From NCBI GenBank assembly GCA_009777535.1, contig WRLP01000016.1, positions 1-58,913 on the forward strand: a DNA stretch of 58,913 nt, given 5' to 3'. A program made the translations under genes and the position numbers. Below are positions 32,489 through 40,686 of the stretch, piece by piece. Numbering within the stretch: position 1 is the stretch's first letter; every line of letters starts with the position of its first letter. A model generated the notes under the pieces. That model saw nothing but the letters and a program-made list of their open reading frames with translations. It ran no database searches and was not told the DNA's origin. This DNA comes from Treponema sp. (GTDB lineage Bacteria; Spirochaetota; Spirochaetia; Treponematales; Breznakiellaceae).

Positions 32489-34195
32489 ATGAACGAATAT
32501 TTTAAAAAAATCATCATTAAATTTTCCGCTCTTTGGTCAAAATGGTCTATTGTACAGCGGGTTATCCTAATCGGAATTGCCGTCGTAATTATCGGCGGCC
32601 TGGTTGCGCTGTTCAAGGTATCTTCCGCGCCAACCCTTGTTTCGGTAATAGACGCACCGATCAGGGACGAGATGGCGCTTGACCGGATTGTGCTAAGGCT
32701 GAACCAGGAAGGGGTAAGGGTTAGTGTTACCCCGGCCGGAATGGTGCAGGTACCCGATGAATCCACGGCGAGAAAGATGCGGGCCATTCTTATCAGGGAA
32801 GATTTAATTCCAAGCGGAATTGATCCCTGGCAGATCTTTGACAGGGAACGATGGACAATCACCGACTTTGAGCGGAATGTAAACTTCCGCCGCGCCCAGA
32901 CACGGATGATAACCGATCATATAAAGGCCATTGACGGCGTTGATGATGTAAATGTTACGGTTGTATGGCCGGAAAGGGAATTATTCCGATCGGATCAGAA
33001 TCCGGTTACAGCAAGCGTTGTTATTACGCCTAAGCCCGGCAGCGATATAGTGGAGAACCGGAAAAAAATTGAAGGGATTCAGAAGCTCCTTAAATTTGCG
33101 GTAGAGGGTTTGAACGACAACAATATTGTAATAACCGATCATACAGGGCTGGAACTGAATGACTTCGACGGCATGGCCGACTTTGACAGGCTTACCCGGA
33201 TTCAGAGGGAAAACAGTATTATTCAGAATCTGGAAAGGGAATACCGTAAACTGGTGCTCGGCGCCCTTCAAAAAACATTTTCGACCGACCGTGTAAGGGA
33301 GCTGAACATTAAAATCGATATGGATATGTCCAAAAAGACAGTCGATACGAGTGAATTCTTCCCGATTACCATGAAACCGCGCACGCCCGATCTGCCCTAC
33401 GATGATTCGGTTCTCCTTGAATCAATTCTTGTTTCAGAATCCGTTTCAGAAACTACGTGGAAGGGAACGGGTTTTAACCCCGAGGGACCGGCAGGTGTCG
33501 AAGGACAGGTTCCTCCGGCATTCAGGGATATGTCCAACCTCTATGGTGAAATGCTACAGACTACCAGAACACATAACGAAGAGATCAACAACCGCCAGAT
33601 TCAGGAAGAAAAAAGCCCGCAGATAGATCGTGTAACGGTATCGGTAAATATTGACGGAAGATGGCGCTGGAAATACGACGAAAAAAAGCGGCCTGTCATA
33701 CTGGAAGACGGATCAATTGAGCGGGAATATATTCCTGTTCCGGCAGAGGAACTGCGTGCTGCCCAAAGCCTTATAAGGGACGCTATAGGATATAATGCCG
33801 CCCGGGGAGATTCAGTTACCGTACAAAATATTCCTTACGACAGAACCCTCGAGTTCAGGGCGGAAGACTCTGCCTATTTCAGGCAGCAGCAGATTCGGCT
33901 GACAATAATCGTACTGCTTTCCGGTTTGACATTGCTGTTGGCAGGTTTTATCATATTCAGAGTGATTTCCCGGGAGATGGAAAGACGCAGGAGGCTCGCC
34001 GAAGAAGAGCGGGCAAGGCGGGAACAACTGCTGCGGGAAAGTGCAATGGCCGAAGCGGAACAGGATGGAGTGGATGTGTCTATCTCTGTCGAAGAAAGAA
34101 CAAGAATGGAACTTATGGAAAGCGTCATCAATATGGCCAAGGAGCATCCGGAAGACGCCGCCCAGCTTATCCGAACATGGATTTTGGAGGAATAA
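32489..34195 (+). CDS. fliF: Flagellar MS-ring protein FliF
   Basis: 568 residues. It forms the membrane ring on which the motor is built. An N-terminal membrane span (about 24-44, VILIGIAVVIIGGLVALF), periplasmic ring-building domains (LRLNQEGVRVSVTPAGMVQV; ARTRMI-like QTRMITDHIKAIDGVDDVNV; VWPERELFR), a second span (about 470-490, IIVLLSGLTLLLAGFIIF) and a charged C-terminal cytoplasmic tail whose end (EHPEDAAQLIRTWI) binds FliG. GGGGAGGGG is the ribosome binding site. fliG follows with no gap. Confidence 0.95.
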   Translation: MNEYFKKIIIKFSALWSKWSIVQRVILIGIAVVIIGGLVALFKVSSAPTLVSVIDAPIRDEMALDRIVLRLNQEGVRVSVTPAGMVQVPDESTARKMRAILIREDLIPSGIDPWQIFDRERWTITDFERNVNFRRAQTRMITDHIKAIDGVDDVNVTVVWPERELFRSDQNPVTASVVITPKPGSDIVENRKKIEGIQKLLKFAVEGLNDNNIVITDHTGLELNDFDGMADFDRLTRIQRENSIIQNLEREYRKLVLGALQKTFSTDRVRELNIKIDMDMSKKTVDTSEFFPITMKPRTPDLPYDDSVLLESILVSESVSETTWKGTGFNPEGPAGVEGQVPPAFRDMSNLYGEMLQTTRTHNEEINNRQIQEEKSPQIDRVTVSVNIDGRWRWKYDEKKRPVILEDGSIEREYIPVPAEELRAAQSLIRDAIGYNAARGDSVTVQNIPYDRTLEFRAEDSAYFRQQQIRLTIIVLLSGLTLLLAGFIIFRVISREMERRRRLAEEERARREQLLRESAMAEAEQDGVDVSISVEERTRMELMESVINMAKEHPEDAAQLIRTWILEE

Positions 34196-35254
34196 ATGGC
34201 AAAGACAAGTTCAACATCCGGCACACATTCAAGCAGTTCAAAAAAGAAAAGCCAGAAGGAATACACAGGCCGGCAGAAGGCCGCTATTTTCCTTGTAACC
34301 ATTGGCTCGGAAATATCAGCGGAAATCTTCAAATATTTAAGGGAAGATGAAATAGAAACACTCACTTTCGAGATTGCAAGGCTCGAAACCATAGACGCCG
34401 ATCAAAAAGACGCCATTTTACAGGAATTCCAGGAACTGATGATGGCTAATCAGTTTATTTCCACAGGCGGCATTGATTACGCCAGGGAGCTGCTGGAAAA
34501 ATCTCTGGGAAGCCAGAAGGCGATTGATATAATTAACCGCCTTACTTCGAGTTTACAGGTGCGACCGTTTGACTTTATCCGCCGCACCGACCCTGCCCAC
34601 TTGTTAAACTTCATTCAGCAGGAGCATCCGCAGACAATAGCGCTTATTCTGGCGTATCTGGAGCCCAACAAGGCTTCGATTATTTTACAAAATCTGCCTA
34701 ACGATGTGCAGAGCGATGTGGCCAGGCGAATCGCAACAATGGACAGAACGAGTCCCGAAGTTCTGCGTGAAGTAGAAAGGGTTCTGGAAAAGAAACTTTC
34801 TTCTCTGTCCAGCGAAGATTATACCGCAGCCGGCGGCGTCGAGAGCATCGTCGAAATACTTAACCTTGTTGACCGCGCTTCTGAAAAGCAGATTATCGAA
34901 GCTCTGGAAGATGAAGATCCTGAACTTGCAGAAGAAATCAAGAAGAGAATGTTTGTATTCGAAGATATTGTCATGCTCGACGACCGCGCCATTCAGAAGG
35001 TTATGCGGGAAGTGGACTCCCAGGAACTGGCCAAGGCGCTCAAGTCGGTGGATACCGAAGTACAGGACAAGATTTTCAGAAATATGAGTAAACGTGCAGC
35101 GGCAATGCTCAAGGAAGATATGGAATACATGGGGCCTGTACGGCTTAAGGACGTGGAGGAATCCCAGCAGAAGATTGTTTCCATTATCCGTCATCTGGAA
35201 GATACCGGCGAAATTGTTGTCGCCAGGGCCGGGGAAGATGAGCTAGTCGTATAA
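34196..35254 (+). CDS. fliG: Flagellar motor switch protein FliG
   Basis: 352 residues. It carries torque between MotAB and the rotor. An N-terminal Ser/Lys-rich stretch (about 1-20), FliG-N (GRQKAAIFLVTIGSEISAEI), the middle domain with EHPQTIALILAYLEPNKAS, and FliG-C with the charged torque helix (FVFEDIVMLDDRAIQKVMRE, SVDTEVQDKIFRNMSKRA). Its coding end forms the left arm of a strong hairpin. Treponemes often have two FliG proteins; only this one is visible here. Confidence 0.95.
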   Translation: MAKTSSTSGTHSSSSKKKSQKEYTGRQKAAIFLVTIGSEISAEIFKYLREDEIETLTFEIARLETIDADQKDAILQEFQELMMANQFISTGGIDYARELLEKSLGSQKAIDIINRLTSSLQVRPFDFIRRTDPAHLLNFIQQEHPQTIALILAYLEPNKASIILQNLPNDVQSDVARRIATMDRTSPEVLREVERVLEKKLSSLSSEDYTAAGGVESIVEILNLVDRASEKQIIEALEDEDPELAEEIKKRMFVFEDIVMLDDRAIQKVMREVDSQELAKALKSVDTEVQDKIFRNMSKRAAAMLKEDMEYMGPVRLKDVEESQQKIVSIIRHLEDTGEIVVARAGEDELVV

Positions 35255-35278
35255 CGCTAAAGCGTTACACGACTAGCT
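35241..35278 (+). repeat. Hairpin overlapping the fliG stop codon
   Basis: AGCTAGTCGT (35241-35250) pairs with ACGACTAGCT (35269-35278), one A-C mismatch, then TAACGC (35252-35257) with GCGTTA (35262-35267) around a TAAA loop. The stem totals 16 pairs and includes the stop codon. No T run follows, so it is more likely an mRNA-processing or stabilising element than a terminator. Confidence 0.75.
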
Positions 35279-35281
35279 TTA

Positions 35282-35303
35282 GGAGTTTCCCGAGGGAAAC
35301 TCC
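35282..35303 (+). repeat. Second fliG-fliH intergenic hairpin
   Basis: GGAGTTTCCC (35282-35291) and GGGAAACTCC (35294-35303) are perfectly complementary around two bases (GA). It is four bases after the first hairpin and 28 before the fliH start. Without a T run it is unlikely to terminate strongly. Confidence 0.75.
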
Positions 35304-35331
35304 ATGCAAGATTCGTTTGCGGAGGTAATTC

Positions 35332-36459
35332 ATGGCTAAGGCATTATTCAGGCCAAGCGAACTTACGGTACTGCCGGAAAGGGTTTTTATCGAGACCCCG
35401 ACTTCATTTCCCGAGCTTGCCCATTTAACTACAGATAAAGATGACATTGTAACATTGGAGGAAGTTGAAGAATATACCGGGCCAACCGCTGATGATATCC
35501 GCAGGGAAATAGAAGAAATAAAAACGCAATGGGAAGATGAAAAAGAAGCCATGATGCTGGAAGCGCAGGAAAAAGCCGCCGGTATTATCAGGGAAGCGGA
35601 AGAAGCTGCGGCAAAAATTCTTAGCGAAAAAACAGATGAAGGCGAGGCGTTAAAAAAACAGGCGCAGGACGAATCTGAAAATGTTATGGAGGAAGCGAGG
35701 CGGAAAGCCTGGGAGATCGGGGAAGAAACCGTGAAAACTGCCGCGGAAGACAGAAAAACAGCACAGGAGCAGGGCAGGGCGGCCGGGCGCGAAGAAGGAT
35801 TCGCCGAGGGCAGGGCGGAAGTTGAACGGCTTGTTGAAAGAACTCAGGTGATACTTGAACGCGCACAGAACAAACGGGGAGAAATTCTTAAAGAAGCCGA
35901 GCAGGAAATAATCGATCTTGTTTTGCTTATTTCGCGGAAGGTTATCAAGATAATATCGGAAAACCAGCGCGGTGTTATAGTTTCCAATGTGGCCCAGGCT
36001 CTGCGCAAGGTAAGGGCAAAGGGCAATATCATCATTAGGGTGAACATGAAGGATTTGAAACTTGCCACCGAGTACAAGCAGGAATTTATCAAGCTGATGG
36101 AAGGAGCAAATTCACTCCAGATTGCTGAAGACAGCAGGGTTGATGCCGGCGGTTGTATTATCGAAACCGACTTTGGTGAAATAGACGCGCGCATTTCCAG
36201 CCAGCTTGCGGAAATCGAAAGCAAGATACTTGATATTTCACCGATTAAATCCCCGAAAAAGGAAAATCTGCCCCCGCCTGTTGTTAGGACAGCCGGCCTT
36301 AATGCGGATTTGGCATCTTCATTAAATGAACTTGATCCTATGAATGAGCAGCGCGAGCTAACATCGGGAGAAAATGCCGCGCTAACGGCTTCTGCCGCAA
36401 TGGCAGCTCTTACAGCCATGAGCCTGAAGGGAAAAAGAAGTACCGATAAAAAGATTTAA
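35332..36459 (+). CDS. fliH: Flagellar export stator protein FliH
   Basis: 375 residues. FliH holds the export ATPase FliI. N-terminal residues 1-60 are acidic, then a long coiled coil rich in Ala/Glu (about 60-190; EKAAGIIREAEEAAAKILSE), a GxxxG-like stretch (GRAAGREEGFAEGRAEVERL), and the C-terminal domain (IDLVLLISRKVIKIISE, GGCIIETDFGEIDARISSQL). A Pro/Asn/Ala-rich tail after residue 310 is extra compared with enteric FliH of about 235 residues. GGAGG precedes ATG 35332. Confidence 0.9.
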   Translation: MAKALFRPSELTVLPERVFIETPTSFPELAHLTTDKDDIVTLEEVEEYTGPTADDIRREIEEIKTQWEDEKEAMMLEAQEKAAGIIREAEEAAAKILSEKTDEGEALKKQAQDESENVMEEARRKAWEIGEETVKTAAEDRKTAQEQGRAAGREEGFAEGRAEVERLVERTQVILERAQNKRGEILKEAEQEIIDLVLLISRKVIKIISENQRGVIVSNVAQALRKVRAKGNIIIRVNMKDLKLATEYKQEFIKLMEGANSLQIAEDSRVDAGGCIIETDFGEIDARISSQLAEIESKILDISPIKSPKKENLPPPVVRTAGLNADLASSLNELDPMNEQRELTSGENAALTASAAMAALTAMSLKGKRSTDKKI

Positions 36460-36496
36460 CCGCCCGTAAAACAGGCGGCATGAAGGAGGGGACTTC

Positions 36497-37993
36497 GTGG
36501 AAGAGACAACAGTAATAGAAAAATATCTTGAAACCACACAGTTCATCGATCCGATTAAGTGCGTCGGTAATGTAACAAAGGTACAGGGACTATTAATCGA
36601 AAGCCGGGGTCCCCAGGCTATTATCGGAGAAATTTGCAGAATAGAAGCACCGAAGAGCCTTGGAAACATAAGGGCGGAAGTGGTCGGCTTGCGCAATGAA
36701 ATTGTCCAGCTTATGGCTTTTGAGGAAACCGGCGGCATAGAAATAGGCAACAGGGTAGTCGCTCTTGGCTCCCGTCTTGAAGTACCGGTTTCCGGCAAAC
36801 TGCTGGGCAGGGTACTGGACGCTCTTGGAAACCCAATCGACGGAAAAGGAGAAATCGAATCCAGAAGTTTTTATCCCGCCCTGGCAAACCCGCCGGATCC
36901 GCTTAAAAGAAGGCGGATAACAGAGCGGATTGTTACGGGAGTACGTGCCATCGACGGCCTTCTTGCAGTCGGCAAGGGGCAAAGGCTGGGAATTTTTTCC
37001 GGCTCGGGAGTGGGCAAGTCCACCCTGCTGGGAATGATTGCGCGCAACACCAGCGCCGATGTTAATGTTGTAGCCCTTATCGGCGAGCGCGGACGGGAAG
37101 TAAATGACTTTATAGAAAACGATCTTGGGCCGGAAGGCCTCGCCCGCAGTGTACTTGTTGTTACTCCTTCCAACTCTCCGCCGCTTTCCAGACTAAGGGG
37201 CGCCTATGTCGCAACAGCGATTGCTGAATATTTTCGCGACCAGGGACTGGACGTAATGCTGCTCTTTGACTCTGTTACGCGGTTTGCCAGGGCGATGCGG
37301 GAAATAGGGCTCGCAGCCGGGGAACCTCCCGCCACGAGGGGTTACACTCCCAGTATGTTCGATTCCATGCCAAAACTTTTGGAACGCTCCGGCACTTCGG
37401 ATAACGGCAGCATCACAGGATTTTATACAATCCTTGTTGACGGCGATGATATGGACGAGCCGGTTTCCGACACTGTACGGGGAATACTCGACGGCCATAT
37501 CGTGCTCTCCCGCAGCCTTGCCCATGCCTACCATTATCCGGCGATTGACATACTTCAAAGCATCTCGCGTCTGGCGCCGGTAGTTTCAGGCTCCGCTTCC
37601 GGCAGGGCCGCCGGTGTTATCCGCAGAAACATGGCTGTTTACGCGGAAGCCGAAGACCTTATAAACGTAGGAGCATACCGCACAGGATCGAATCCGGCCA
37701 TCGACCAGGCCATAGCGAAACATAGCGAAATCGAGGATTTTCTAATTCAGGATATAAAGGAACGTTCGTCTCTTGCGGAAACGCTTGATGCCATGTCGGA
37801 AATTGCCGGAGTTGATATTCCGCAGGAAGAATTTTCCGGTTTGCAGGATTCCGGCGGCGAGTACAGTGAGGTGTCATTTATGAAGCAGGCAAAATCCGGT
37901 GGTAAAGAAACTCCAAAAGACAGTGCCGGTGAAGATGCCGCCAGGGCTTTGGACAGTGTCGCAGCCCTTTTTTCATCATTTAGTTCAGTATGA
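36497..37993 (+). CDS. fliI: Flagellum-specific ATP synthase FliI
   Basis: 498 residues from GTG 36497 (AAGGAGGGG upstream). It is the export ATPase, related to the F1 beta subunit. Walker A GSGVGKS at about 169-175, DVMLLFDSVTRFARAMREIGL (Walker B), GEPPATRGYTPSMF, GSITGFYTILVDGDDMDEPV and DILQSISRLAPVV. The C-terminal 45 or so residues (QDSGGEYSEV onward, Gly/Ser/Lys-rich) exceed the common 440-450 length. The fliI stop overlaps fliJ by four bases. Confidence 0.96.
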   Translation: MEETTVIEKYLETTQFIDPIKCVGNVTKVQGLLIESRGPQAIIGEICRIEAPKSLGNIRAEVVGLRNEIVQLMAFEETGGIEIGNRVVALGSRLEVPVSGKLLGRVLDALGNPIDGKGEIESRSFYPALANPPDPLKRRRITERIVTGVRAIDGLLAVGKGQRLGIFSGSGVGKSTLLGMIARNTSADVNVVALIGERGREVNDFIENDLGPEGLARSVLVVTPSNSPPLSRLRGAYVATAIAEYFRDQGLDVMLLFDSVTRFARAMREIGLAAGEPPATRGYTPSMFDSMPKLLERSGTSDNGSITGFYTILVDGDDMDEPVSDTVRGILDGHIVLSRSLAHAYHYPAIDILQSISRLAPVVSGSASGRAAGVIRRNMAVYAEAEDLINVGAYRTGSNPAIDQAIAKHSEIEDFLIQDIKERSSLAETLDAMSEIAGVDIPQEEFSGLQDSGGEYSEVSFMKQAKSGGKETPKDSAGEDAARALDSVAALFSSFSSV

Positions 37994-38406
37994 AAAAATT
38001 TAATTTTAAATTACAGAAGATATTACAGCTTCGAAAATTCAGGGAAGACGAATGTAAAATTGAGCTTGGGCGTGCAGTCAGCGCACTAAACGAGATCGAA
38101 AGAAAAATGATGGAAACAGCTTCCACAAGGCGCCTTGCAGCCCTGGACAGGTTTTCATCCCAGGCCGATATGCATGTCTGGGACAATTACATTTTAAGGC
38201 TGGATCAGGAAGCGGAAAGGCTCGCCAGGGAAGCTGCCGCAGCAGAGCTTGTGGTAGAAGAAAAACGCGCCGCCTACCTCCAAGCGTCCCGGGAAGTAAA
38301 GGCAATAGACAAACTGAGGGAAAAAAGGGAAAAAGAACACCGCAAAGAAATGTTCGCCGCCCAAACCGCAGAGCTGGACTCCCTTCCATATAGAATGGCG
38401 ACGTAG
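37990..38406 (+). CDS. fliJ: Flagellar export chaperone FliJ
   Basis: 138 residues, almost entirely a charged coiled coil (FNFKLQKILQLRKFREDECK; AERLAREAAAAELVVEEKRA). FliJ is the stalk that couples FliI to the export gate. ATG 37990 overlaps the fliI stop. It is the last flagellar gene of this operon; the accessory cassette begins eight bases later. Confidence 0.88.
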   Translation: MKKFNFKLQKILQLRKFREDECKIELGRAVSALNEIERKMMETASTRRLAALDRFSSQADMHVWDNYILRLDQEAERLAREAAAAELVVEEKRAAYLQASREVKAIDKLREKREKEHRKEMFAAQTAELDSLPYRMAT

Positions 38407-38414
38407 GAGGGGCA

Positions 38415-39626
38415 GTGAACAAAGTTTATAGATATAGTGATGAAGAGCTTATCAAATTTCTTGCTGATATTGAATCTGATTTGGTAGAAAGAAAACGCTC
38501 ATTTAAAAATGATGCCGAGAAAATCAGGCAAACTGTTTGTGCTTTTGCAAATGATCTTCCAGGTCATGATCGCCCCGGAATACTATTTATAGGCGCTGAA
38601 GACAACGGAGAGCCATCCAATATAATTGTTGATGATGAATTAATTTTAACACTTGCAGACATGAGAGACGATGGTAATATTTTGCCAATGCCGGTTATGA
38701 CGGTAGAAAAAAGAATTTTAAAAGGCGCGAATATGGCCATCGTTACCGTTATGCCGTCAGATATGCCGCCTGTACGGTATAAAGGACAAATTTGGATCAG
38801 GGTTGGAGCCAGGCGTGCTATTGCCCATGCTCAGGATGAACGCCGGTTGAATGAAAAAAGACGGTACAAGGATTTGCCATTTGATTTACAGCCTGTTCCA
38901 CGAGCTTCCATTGAAGATTTATCCAGGTTGATATTCGAAAACGAATATTTACAGGCTGCTTTCGCTCCGGATGTATTAAGAGAGAATAACAGATCTTATG
39001 AAGAACGATTGTCGTCGTGTAAAATGGTTGTCTCCCCGGAAGATGCGACGCCGACCATTTTAGGAATATTAACTCTTGGGAAAACTCCCCAGGATTATAT
39101 TCCCGGAGCCTATATTCAATTCTTACGTATCGACGGAAATGAATTGTTTGATCCTATAATAGATGAGGAAGAAATAAGGGGAACTGTAATTGATGTTATC
39201 CGAAGAACGGAAGAAAAACTTAAATCACATAACCGCACGGCAGTGAGTATAAATCATGGACAGCATATTGTATCTATGGATTATCCCCATATAACTTTTC
39301 AGCAGATATTATATAATGCAATAATGCACAGAACATATGAAGGTACAAATGCGCCAGTCCGTGTTTATTGGTTTAATGACAGGGTAGAGTTTAACAGTCC
39401 GGGTGGGCCGTTTGGCAATGTATCAATCTCAAATTTTAGCAAACCTGGAATTACCGATTACAGAAATCCCAATATAGCGGATGTGTTTAAAACAATTGGG
39501 TTTATTCAGCGATATGGTATCGGAATTCAAACCGCTCAGAATGCCATGAGAAAAAACGGCAATCCCGAGCTGGAATTCAAATGCAATGAAAGCATGGTGG
39601 TTTGTATTTTGAGGGCAAAAAAGTGA
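38415..39626 (+). CDS. AlbA_2/Schlafen-type ATP-binding regulator
   Basis: 403 residues from GTG 38415 with AGGAGGGG upstream. The N-terminal AlbA_2 (Schlafen-like) domain is seen in DLVERKRSF (conserved Glu/Lys), VCAFANDL and GILFIGAEDNG (about 20-70), continuing to VRYKGQIWIRVGARRA. The C-terminal half has the GHKL-like ATP-binding pattern (ILYNAIMHRTYEGTNAPVRV; FNSPGGPFG; GIGIQTAQNAM). Such proteins are found as regulators and in defence islands. It overlaps the ParA-type gene by a GTGA junction, so the two are coupled. Function in this organism is unknown. Confidence 0.82.
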   Translation: MNKVYRYSDEELIKFLADIESDLVERKRSFKNDAEKIRQTVCAFANDLPGHDRPGILFIGAEDNGEPSNIIVDDELILTLADMRDDGNILPMPVMTVEKRILKGANMAIVTVMPSDMPPVRYKGQIWIRVGARRAIAHAQDERRLNEKRRYKDLPFDLQPVPRASIEDLSRLIFENEYLQAAFAPDVLRENNRSYEERLSSCKMVVSPEDATPTILGILTLGKTPQDYIPGAYIQFLRIDGNELFDPIIDEEEIRGTVIDVIRRTEEKLKSHNRTAVSINHGQHIVSMDYPHITFQQILYNAIMHRTYEGTNAPVRVYWFNDRVEFNSPGGPFGNVSISNFSKPGITDYRNPNIADVFKTIGFIQRYGIGIQTAQNAMRKNGNPELEFKCNESMVVCILRAKK

Positions 39627-40639
39627 GTGCGCCTATTTTAACCTTTTTTAACAATAAGGGCGGTGTAGGCAAGACATCTCTTATTTACCATTTGGCTTGG
39701 ATGTTTGCGCATCTGGATAAAAAGGTTCTCGTTGCGGATATGGACCCACAGGCAAATTTAACAGCAGCCTTTTTAAGTGAAGATGATATTTATTCAATCT
39801 GGAATGAAAGTACGGATAGCACAATTTATCAATGTCTTAAACCGCTTACAGAGGTCGGCAATCTGTTAGACGCAAAGCTGAAGGATATACAAAATAATCT
39901 TTTTTTATTACCAGGGGATGTTGCCTTATCAAAATTCGAAGATATGCTCTCCGACGCATGGCCAAAAAGTATTGATACCGGTACCAGATTTCGCTACCTT
40001 TGGATAGTCAGTTCTTTTTGGCAAATTATACAATTGGCTGCAAATAAAATTAGTGCAGATATTATATTAATTGACATTGGGCCTAATTTAGGTGCAATTA
40101 ACCGCTCAGTACTCATTGCGACCGATTATGTCATTATTCCCATGGGGGCTGACCTTTTTTCATTACAGGGACTTAAAAACCTGGGGCCTACCTTAAAAGA
40201 CTGGAAAAATGCCTGGAAGCAAAGATTGGAAGGTTGGTCAAATAGTGAAGAAAAGAAAGAAAAATCTGATATATCGCTGCCTGAAGGAAATATGCAGCCT
40301 ATTGGTTATATATGTCAACAATTTGGCGTTCTTCTAAATAAACCTGTCAGGGCATACGATAAGTGGATACGAAAAATTCCACAAATATACAGAGAAGCAG
40401 TGCTGGGTCAGTCAGGCGAAGTGAATATAAAACAGGAAGATGATCCATTTTGTATCGCGAATATTAAACATTATCGCAGCCTGGTTCCATTGGCACAGGA
40501 GCACAGAAAACCAATATTTGATTTAACCGTAGCCGATGGCGCTATAGGTGCTCACGCAAACGCCGTTTCAACGGCTAAAGAAGATTTTAAAAATCTTTCT
40601 GTTAAAATAGCAAATAAAATTGGTATACCCGGTTTCTAA
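39623..40639 (+). CDS. ParA/MinD-type ATPase
   Basis: 338 residues from GTG 39623, overlapping the stop of the AlbA_2 gene (GTGA). Deviant Walker A in FFNNKGGVGKTSL near residue 8, Walker A' VADMDPQANLT, and switch II LIDIGPNLGAINR. An insert after about residue 200 is charged (NSEEKKEKSD) and the C-terminal part (about 240-338) is unlike chromosomal ParA. No parB or centromere repeat is near, so chromosome segregation is unlikely. It is paired with the preceding gene; an accessory or defence role is inference. Confidence 0.85.
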   Translation: MSAPILTFFNNKGGVGKTSLIYHLAWMFAHLDKKVLVADMDPQANLTAAFLSEDDIYSIWNESTDSTIYQCLKPLTEVGNLLDAKLKDIQNNLFLLPGDVALSKFEDMLSDAWPKSIDTGTRFRYLWIVSSFWQIIQLAANKISADIILIDIGPNLGAINRSVLIATDYVIIPMGADLFSLQGLKNLGPTLKDWKNAWKQRLEGWSNSEEKKEKSDISLPEGNMQPIGYICQQFGVLLNKPVRAYDKWIRKIPQIYREAVLGQSGEVNIKQEDDPFCIANIKHYRSLVPLAQEHRKPIFDLTVADGAIGAHANAVSTAKEDFKNLSVKIANKIGIPGF

Positions 40640-40645
40640 AAAAAA

Positions 40646-40668
40646 AACCGGCGCTTGCCGCGCCGGTT
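40646..40668 (-). terminator. Rho-independent terminator (convergent genes)
   Basis: AACCGGCGC (40646-40654), loop TTGCC, GCGCCGGTT (40660-40668). Read on the minus strand it is followed by a run of T, so it terminates the RCC1-like lipoprotein gene; it may also stop the ParA-type transcript from the other side. Confidence 0.8.
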
Positions 40669-40686
40669 TAAATGATGGAAAAAATG

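Noticed and set aside
39623-40639. ParA-type gene as part of chromosome partitioning
   Set aside because: No parB, no parS-like repeats and no replication genes nearby; the C-terminal half is atypical.
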